NCBI RefSeq assembly: GCF_900541605.1
Contig: NZ_UQKJ01000070.1
Span: 1-9,995, forward strand
DNA length: 9,995 bases
From: an uncultured Dialister sp.
Lineage (GTDB): Bacteria; Bacillota; Negativicutes; Veillonellales; Dialisteraceae
Direction: 5' to 3'
Part shown: in pieces, positions 5,798 through 9,995 of the stretch
Layout of the letters: each line of letters begins with the position of its first letter
Position numbering within the stretch: the stretch's first letter is position 1
Made by a program: the position numbers and the translations under genes
The notes under the pieces: model-generated
Seen by the model: the letters and a program-made list of their open reading frames with translations, nothing else
Database searches by the model: none
What the model was told of the DNA's origin: nothing

Positions 5798-6790
5798 ATG
5801 GAGGAAATCAGGGCAGGTTCGGCAGAGCGGGTACTGGAGCGCATTCTGACGTGCGCTGCGTCGGAGGGAGCCAGCGATATTCATATCGAGCCCCAGGCCG
5901 CCTTTCTTCGGGTCCGTTTCCGGGAGGACGGCCGGCTGCGGGAGCGGTTCCGCATGCCCCTTTCCATGCTGCCGGGCCTGTCGGTGCGGTCCAAGGTCAT
6001 CGGCCATATGGACGTGGGCGAAAGCCGGCGGCCCCAGGATGGGAGTTACGCCGCTGCCTTCGATGGGAAGTCCTGCGATTTCCGCATTTCCATCCTTCCC
6101 TCCCTGTACGGGGAAAATATCGTGATCCGCCTCCTGTCGAGCCACGTGGATTTCATCGAGAAGAGCCGCCTCGGCATGCTGCCGGTGCAGGAGGAGGTCT
6201 TCCGGAAATGCCTCACCCGGAAGAGCGGCATGATCCTCACCTGCGGCCCCACGGGGAGCGGGAAGACATCCACCCTCTATGCAGCCCTGAAGCTGGTGAA
6301 CCGGGAGGGGCTCAGTATCATTTCCGTGGAGGACCCGGTGGAATACCGGCTGGCGGGCATTACCCAGGTACAGGTGAATGAGAAGGCGGGCCTCACCTTC
6401 GGCAGCGGTCTCCGGTCCATTGTGCGGCAGGACCCGGATATCATCATGATCGGCGAAATCCGGGACCGGGAAACGGCGGAAATCGCGGTCCATGCGGCGC
6501 TGACGGGGCATCTGGTGCTGTCGACGCTCCATACGAACCACGCTTCCGATGCGCCATTGCGGCTCATGGATATGGGCATCGCCCCCTACCTTCTTTCCGC
6601 CTCCCTGTCCCTGGTCATGGCCCAGCGGCTGGCGCTGCCTCTGCCCGGCGTGCCGCCGGAAAAAGGAGCTTTCCGAAGAGGAATGCTCTTCCCTCGGTTT
6701 CCCGAAGGCCATGGCAGGCATGGAGGTCTGGGAGGAAGGGAGCTGTCCCTCCTGCCACGAGGGCATCCGGGGACGGACAGGGATTTTTGA
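5798..6790 (+). CDS. GspE/PilB/ComGA-type assembly ATPase, frameshifted and truncated
   Basis: This is the hexameric ATPase that powers pilus or pseudopilus extension at the inner membrane. Family sequence runs over residues 1-279: ASDIHIEP (25-32) opening the N-terminal subdomain, Walker A GPTGSGKT (150-157), Asp box VEDPVEY (177-183), Walker B DIIMIGE (214-220) and His box TGHLVLSTLHTNHA (236-249), ending in VMAQRLA. After residue 279 the frame leaves the family and reads 51 unrelated residues to TGA 6788-6790. The missing part, with its CPAC and CPSC zinc-binding cysteines, continues in another frame to 6971. The protein lacks the large N-terminal domain of GspE/PilB. Its restored length of about 391 residues is near ComGA, so a DNA-uptake pilus is possible. 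AAGGAGG lies 5 bases before the ATG. Without the C-terminal subdomain the product is probably inactive, unless the shift is a sequencing error or is bypassed. Confidence 0.9.
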   Translation: MEEIRAGSAERVLERILTCAASEGASDIHIEPQAAFLRVRFREDGRLRERFRMPLSMLPGLSVRSKVIGHMDVGESRRPQDGSYAAAFDGKSCDFRISILPSLYGENIVIRLLSSHVDFIEKSRLGMLPVQEEVFRKCLTRKSGMILTCGPTGSGKTSTLYAALKLVNREGLSIISVEDPVEYRLAGITQVQVNEKAGLTFGSGLRSIVRQDPDIIMIGEIRDRETAEIAVHAALTGHLVLSTLHTNHASDAPLRLMDMGIAPYLLSASLSLVMAQRLALPLPGVPPEKGAFRRGMLFPRFPEGHGRHGGLGGRELSLLPRGHPGTDRDF

Positions 6791-6971
6791 AATGATTTCC
6801 ATCGGCCGGAAGGAGCGGGACCTCATCCATCACGGATTCACGTCTGATGGCCTCCGGCAGTGTATGAAGGAGCAGGGACAGCCGTCCATGGGAGAAGCGG
6901 CGCTGGCCCTGGTGAGGGAAGGCCGGATTTCCCCCAAAGAGGCTTCTTTGATTCTGGCAGGGGAGGATTGA
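6633..6971 (+). pseudogene. Out-of-frame C-terminal part of the GspE/PilB ATPase
   Basis: Read from 6633, the frame gives RCLCPACRRKKE, then EEGSCPSCHEGIRGRTGIFE and a helical tail ending LALVREGRISPKEASLIL before TGA 6969-6971. This is the expected continuation of GspE-type ATPases: two CxxC pairs that bind zinc, the G.RGR.GIFE block and the C-terminal tail. It has no Shine-Dalgarno of its own at the junction, so it belongs to the gene starting at 5798. The frame changes between 6629 (the L of AQRL) and 6636 (first cysteine). Loss of two bases from a GCGCGC run at 6632-6635 would restore AQRLARCLCPAC, the pattern typical of the family. Confidence 0.8.
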
Positions 6972-6975
6972 TGGT

Positions 6976-7977
6976 ATGGATATCAATGCATTGATTGCCC
7001 AATATCCTTCCATGACCGATATTCACGTCACGGAAGGGGCGGCTGTCATGATACGGACCCAGGGCAGCCTGAAAAAGCTTCGGGAAACGGCGGACGCTTC
7101 CCTTTTCGAAGATCTGGCGGCCCGTTTTCTGGACGAAGAAAAACAGAAGGACTGGGAAATCCGGGGGTCCTGTGACGCCGGAGCTTCCCTGGAGTCCTGC
7201 CGCCTCCGTATCCACATGTACCATTCCCTGGGAAAAAAGGCTGCCGCCATCCGTATCCTCCCCACCCTGTCCTCCATTTCCCAGGACCCGGACAAGGATT
7301 GGATAGAAAAGGTGGCGGCTCTGGAGCATGGCCTGGTGCTGGTGACCGGTCCTTCCGGCAGCGGCAAGAGTACCACCATGGCCCGGATCCTCACCCTCAT
7401 CGCCGGCCACCGCCCCTGCCACGTGGTGACCCTGGAGGACCCGGTGGAATATGTGATTTCCTCGGGAAAGGCCCTGGTGCACCAGCGGGAAGTGGGCATG
7501 GACGTCCCGGACTTCGCCTCCGGCATCCGGGATGCCCTGCGAGAAGACCCGGATGTCATCGCCCTCGGTGAAATGCGGGACGGAGAGACCATCTCCGCCG
7601 CCCTGACCGCCGCAGAGACGGGACACCTGGTCCTGGGCACCCTCCACACCACCAGGGCCAGTGACTCCATCGGCCGTATCATTCATGCCTTCCCGGCGGA
7701 CCGGCAGGAAGAAACCCGGGCCCTGCTCTCCGCCAACCTGCGGTCCGTAGCGGCCCAGCGGCTCTATCGGAACGGGAAGGAGTCCTGGCTTCTCCGGGAA
7801 ATTCTCACCAATATTCCTGCCGTCGCCCACCTCATCCGGGAAGGAAAGGAAGAGCAGATCCCTTCGTACATGGAAATGGGACTGAACCAGATGCGCACCC
7901 TGAAACAGGCGGTGTACGGCCTCCGGAATATCTCGGAACGGGAACGGGACAGGATGATGAAGGCCCTGGAACTGTGA
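6976..7977 (+). CDS. pilT: PilT-family type IV pilus retraction ATPase
   Basis: This 333-residue hexameric ATPase depolymerises the type IV pilus, driving twitching or DNA uptake. Motifs in order: MTDIHVTEGAAVMIRTQG (13-30) in the N-terminal PAS-like domain, AIRILP (91-96), Walker A GPSGSGKS (125-132), Asp box LEDPVEY (153-159), the Walker B region DPDVIALGEMRDGETI (191-206), His box ETGHLVLGTLHTTRA (214-228), then RIIHAFPADRQ (234-244) and VAHLIREGK (283-291). GEMRD.ETI..AL.AAETGHLV and the C-terminal LIREGK block are PilT-specific and separate it from extension ATPases. Length is close to the usual 340-370. GGGAGG (6961-6966) precedes ATG 6976, four bases after the ATPase remnant ends, so the two are in one operon. 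If the extension ATPase is dead, this gene would retract a pilus that the cluster can no longer extend. Confidence 0.93.
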   Translation: MDINALIAQYPSMTDIHVTEGAAVMIRTQGSLKKLRETADASLFEDLAARFLDEEKQKDWEIRGSCDAGASLESCRLRIHMYHSLGKKAAAIRILPTLSSISQDPDKDWIEKVAALEHGLVLVTGPSGSGKSTTMARILTLIAGHRPCHVVTLEDPVEYVISSGKALVHQREVGMDVPDFASGIRDALREDPDVIALGEMRDGETISAALTAAETGHLVLGTLHTTRASDSIGRIIHAFPADRQEETRALLSANLRSVAAQRLYRNGKESWLLREILTNIPAVAHLIREGKEEQIPSYMEMGLNQMRTLKQAVYGLRNISERERDRMMKALEL

Positions 7978-7985
7978 GGATGAGG

Positions 7986-8011
7986 TCATCAGCGGCTGCG
8001 CCCGCTGATGA
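7986..8011 (+). other. Perfect 10-bp stem-loop just after pilT
   Basis: TCATCAGCGG (7986-7995) pairs with CCGCTGATGA (8002-8011) around the loop CTGCGC, beginning 9 bases after the pilT stop codon. There is no T-run after it. It could stabilise the pilT 3' end or weaken read-through into the repeat array; a classic intrinsic terminator is not supported. Confidence 0.6.
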
Positions 8012-8081
8012 GATGGAGACCGGGATCGAGGGATACGGGCTGTAACGGATAGATGACTTTGGGGCCAATAGACGACAGACA

Positions 8082-8629
8082 GTCAGACGTCAGACTCCTT
8101 TAGCCGCTTCGCGGCAATCCATCCCCCGGCCTTTGGCCGTCCCCCTTCTCTAAGGGGGAACGCTTTAACGGATACTATCACTGGTACTGAAACTGGCTGC
8201 CTATAGGCGGTCAGACGTCAGACTCCTTTAGCCGCTTCGTGGCAATCCATCCCCCGGCCTTTGGCCGTCCCCCTTCTCCAAGGGGGGCCCTTTGACGGAT
8301 ACTATCACTGATACTGAATCTGGCTGCCTATAGACGGTCAGACGTCAGACTCCTTCTGCCGCTTCGCGGCAATCCATCCCCCGGCCTTTGGCCGTCCCCC
8401 TTCTCCAAGGGGGGCCCTTTGGCGGATACTATCACTGGTGCTGAATCTGGCTGCCCATAGGCGGTCAGACGTCAGGCTCCTTTAGACGCTTCGCGGCAAT
8501 CCATCCCCCGGCCTTTGGCCGTCCCCCTTCTCTAAGGGGGGCCCTTTGGCGGATACTATCACTGGTACTGAATCTGGCTGCCTATAGGCGGTCAGACGTC
8601 AGACTCCTTCTGCCGCTCTGCGGCAAATG
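8082..8629. repeat. Tandem array: four 127-128-bp three-hairpin units plus a partial fifth
   Basis: Units start at 8082, 8210, 8337, 8464 and 8591 with GTCAGACGTCAG. The first is 128 bp, the next three are 127 bp, and the fifth stops after about 39 bases. Each full unit holds GCCGC-TTC-GCGGC (with GTGGC in unit 2 and GACGC in unit 4), then CGGCC-TTT-GGCCG, then CCCCCTT-CTCY-AAGGGGG, followed by ATACTATCACTG and a GCCTATAGGC palindrome (altered in units 2 and 3). Units 2 and 3 differ at about eight positions. No reading frame is conserved across the units and no spacer-like variable segments exist, so this is a non-coding tandem duplication, not CRISPR. It lies between pilT and pilC. The hairpin core also occurs at 9948-9995. 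Confidence 0.93.
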
Positions 8630-8671
8630 CACTCTTCCCTCTTCCCTCTTCTCTCTTCACTCTTCCCTTCC
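8630..8671 (+). repeat. Pyrimidine tract of CTCTTCC-type words
   Basis: About 40 bases are almost wholly C and T, built from repeated CTCTTCC and CTTCCCT words, between the tandem array and the 48-bp element ahead of pilC. It is part of the pilC leader if transcription crosses the array. No function is claimed. Confidence 0.6.
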
Positions 8672-8719
8672 GGGCCTTCGGCCCTGGACCTCAATTCTCT
8701 TCGCTCAATTCTCAATTCT
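8672..8719 (+). repeat. 48-bp hairpin/CTCAATTCT element, copy 4
   Basis: GGGCC-TTC-GGCCC (8672-8684) replaces the usual GCGGC/GCCGC stem, keeping a 5-bp stem and a 3-base loop. TGGACCTCAATTCTC and the CTCAATTCTCAATTCT tail follow, 48 bases in all. The tail ends 18 bases before the pilC ATG. A GAGGTACC word follows, as it does after copy 1 in front of the lipoprotein gene. Confidence 0.85.
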
Positions 8720-8737
8720 CCCCCCAGCGAGGTACCG

Positions 8738-9934
8738 ATGATGAAAGAATTCATTTACAAAGCCTACGATGAAAGCGGAGTTCTCGTGGAGGACCGGCTG
8801 CAGGCGGAGTCCCGGATAGAGGCGGCCCGGGAGGTCTTTGCCCGGGATCTCCATCTTATCCACCTGGAGGAAAAGAAGGAGGAAAAGGCGCTCCTCTCCT
8901 TCCGGCAGCCCTTTTCTTCCCGCCGGAAGCTGTCCCTCCTGGCGGAAGAATGGGCGGCCCTCCTGGATGCGGGGCTCACTATGACGGACTCCCTGGCCCT
9001 TCTGGAAGAGCAGATGGGGGCAAAGGAAAGAAAGGTGCTTGGGGAAATAGGAAAAACCATTGCCACCGGCCACGGTATCGGTGACAGTTTCCGACGGGTC
9101 CGCTGTTTCCCGCCTTTCTTCATTTCCCTTCTCCAGGTGGGAGAACTTTCGGGCACCCTGCCGGAGGAGCTCCACCGGATTTCAAAGTACTATGAGAAGG
9201 AAGACCGTTTCATCCGGCAGCTGGAGCGGGCACTGGCCTATCCCCTTTTCACTACCCTTTTCTCCCTGGTCCTTTTCTTTGTAATCCTCACATTCATTCT
9301 CCCCTCCTTTGCCCTGCTCTTTGAGGCCCTGTCCATTCCCCTGCCGAAGATGGCGTCCCTGGCCCTGTCACTGGGGCTCTGGCTTCGGGACTATGGGTTC
9401 TTCCTCTTTTCGATTCTCCTTTTCCTGGTGCTGGGAGGAATCCTTTTCTGTATGACCGAGGAAGGGAAGAAGCGGGTGGACCATTTCCTGTACCACCGGA
9501 CATTCTACCGCCGGATCCTGCTTATCCGGTTCTGCACCACCCTCTCTGCCCTCCTGGAGAGCGGAAGGACCCTGTCGGAATCCCTCCGGGATGTGAGGGA
9601 GGTACTCCATAACAGGGCCGCTGCATCAGCGCTGTCCGAGGTGATCCGGCAGCTGGAAGCGGGAAAGCCCTTCGACAGGGCCATGGGAGAAAGGGGCTTC
9701 GCCTTTCCCCTGGTGTGCCACCTCTGCCGGGTGGGCATGGAAAGCGGGGAGCTCCCCCGTTTTCTCCAGCACGGGGGAGATATCCTTTCCCAGGAAACGG
9801 AGCGGAAGCTGCACCGGTTCCGGGCTGTCCTGGAGCCTTCGCTTCTCCTCTTCACCGGCGCTGTGACGGCGTTTCTCGTGTTCTCCGTCATGCTCCCGGT
9901 ATTCCAGGCCGCCGGAAGCCATATGGGAGGGTGA
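8738..9934 (+). CDS. pilC: PilC/GspF/ComGB-type inner-membrane platform protein
   Basis: This 398-residue polytopic membrane protein is the platform on which the extension and retraction ATPases act during pilus assembly. Two T2SSF repeats are visible. The first, about residues 60-185, holds LLDAGLTMTDSLALLE, FPPFFISLLQVGELSGTL (G135, E136, G139) and KYYEKED. The second, about 265-390, holds LSALLESGRTLSESL, LCRVGMESGELP (331-340) and EPSLLLFTG. Three hydrophobic segments lie at about 168-195, 221-239 and 366-392, the usual topology, and length is typical. I start at ATG 8738 (or the adjacent ATG 8741), preceded by GAGG at 8729-8732. An upstream ATG at 8627 would add 37 residues translated from the pyrimidine tract and the 48-bp element, which I reject. 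It is separated from pilT by 760 bp of repeats, unlike the tight ATPase/pilT junction. Confidence 0.92.
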   Translation: MMKEFIYKAYDESGVLVEDRLQAESRIEAAREVFARDLHLIHLEEKKEEKALLSFRQPFSSRRKLSLLAEEWAALLDAGLTMTDSLALLEEQMGAKERKVLGEIGKTIATGHGIGDSFRRVRCFPPFFISLLQVGELSGTLPEELHRISKYYEKEDRFIRQLERALAYPLFTTLFSLVLFFVILTFILPSFALLFEALSIPLPKMASLALSLGLWLRDYGFFLFSILLFLVLGGILFCMTEEGKKRVDHFLYHRTFYRRILLIRFCTTLSALLESGRTLSESLRDVREVLHNRAAASALSEVIRQLEAGKPFDRAMGERGFAFPLVCHLCRVGMESGELPRFLQHGGDILSQETERKLHRFRAVLEPSLLLFTGAVTAFLVFSVMLPVFQAAGSHMGG

Positions 9935-9945
9935 GGAGGTTCGAT
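9933..9945 (+). promoter_or_regulatory. Ribosome binding site and start codon entering a repeat
   Basis: GAGGAGG (9933-9939) overlaps the pilC stop and is followed, after TTC, by ATG 9943. This is the pattern expected for a coupled next gene, typically a pilin in this kind of cluster. The codons after ATG TTT are repeat sequence, giving an open frame that shows no pilin signal before the window ends. The site may be a relic of a gene interrupted by the repeat. Confidence 0.5.
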
Positions 9946-9947
9946 GT

Positions 9948-9995
9948 TTTTAGCCGCTTCGCGGCAATCCATCCCCCGGCCTTTGGCCGTCCCCC
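9948..9995 (+). repeat. Solitary copy of the tandem-unit hairpin core (cut by window end)
   Basis: From 9948 the sequence matches the core of the array units base for base: GCCGC-TTC-GCGGC (9953-9965), AATCCATCCC, CGGCC-TTT-GGCCG (9977-9989), then TCCCCC at the window edge. The GTCAGACGTCAG start of the tandem unit is absent, so the core is a dispersed element of its own and the array is a larger unit that contains it. Confidence 0.88.

Noticed and set aside
6629..6670. Programmed frameshift in the assembly ATPase
   Set aside because: A CCC-G at 6644-6647 and an A5 run at 6660-6664 could slip, but both lie after the first zinc cysteine codon, so slipping there would lose the CPAC motif. Mutation or sequencing error fits better.
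6838..7989. 383-codon open frame on the minus strand
   Set aside because: Antisense to pilT, whose Walker and PilT-specific motifs are complete.
8082..8629. CRISPR array
   Set aside because: The whole 127-bp unit repeats, with no alternation of short repeats and unique spacers, and no cas genes are near.
8627..8737. 37-residue N-terminal extension of PilC
   Set aside because: It is encoded by the pyrimidine tract and the repeat element; PilC sequence begins at 8738/8741.

Overview
The window looks like a chromosomal segment of a diderm (outer-membrane) Firmicute, most likely a Negativicutes bacterium near Dialister, Allisonella or Megasphaera. This is an inference from gene content: a lipopolysaccharide-type GT8 glycosyltransferase, a UDP-glucuronate 4-epimerase, a YgiB/YgiC-like pair and type IV pilus motor genes, all in fairly GC-rich DNA with strong AGGAGG-type ribosome binding sites. 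Intergenic DNA is unusually full of short palindromic repeats. No rRNA, tRNA, CRISPR array, transposase or integrase was seen.

Layout. Positions 1-357 hold stem-loops and a repeat-bearing leader. 358-2168 (+) is a translationally coupled pair: a YgiB-like lipoprotein and an ATP-grasp protein of the glutathionylspermidine synthase family. 2169-2800 is a repeat-rich convergent gap with a duplicated 88-bp element and a strong bidirectional terminator. 2801-5493 (-) holds three surface-polysaccharide-region genes, transcribed in the order GT8 glycosyltransferase, AT-rich four-helix-bundle protein, UDP-glucuronate 4-epimerase. From about 5750 (+) an extended -10 promoter precedes a pilus or competence motor cluster: assembly ATPase (GspE/PilB/ComGA type), retraction ATPase PilT, then PilC after a 760-bp gap. 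That gap contains four tandem 127-128-bp units. The next start site, at 9943, runs straight into another copy of the core of the same repeat at the window edge.

The genes fall into two functional groups. The epimerase can supply UDP-galacturonate to a cell-surface glycan to which the GT8 enzyme adds a hexose. GspE/PilB, PilT and PilC form the extension motor, retraction motor and inner-membrane platform of a type IV pilus or related DNA-uptake machine. The assembly ATPase is broken by a frameshift just before its zinc-binding cysteines (about 6629-6636), so as sequenced the extension motor lacks its C-terminal part.

The most unusual signal is non-coding. A 48-bp element (GC hairpin plus a CTCAATTCT-rich tail) occurs four times at exactly the same length, with two degenerate copies. 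Its tail always points to the nearest gene edge: it lies just ahead of the Shine-Dalgarno of three genes, and inverted copies bracket both the epimerase and the GT8 gene. A second family shows compensatory stem changes between two 88-bp copies, and a third forms the three-hairpin tandem array between pilT and pilC. I cannot tell from sequence alone whether these families are already catalogued.
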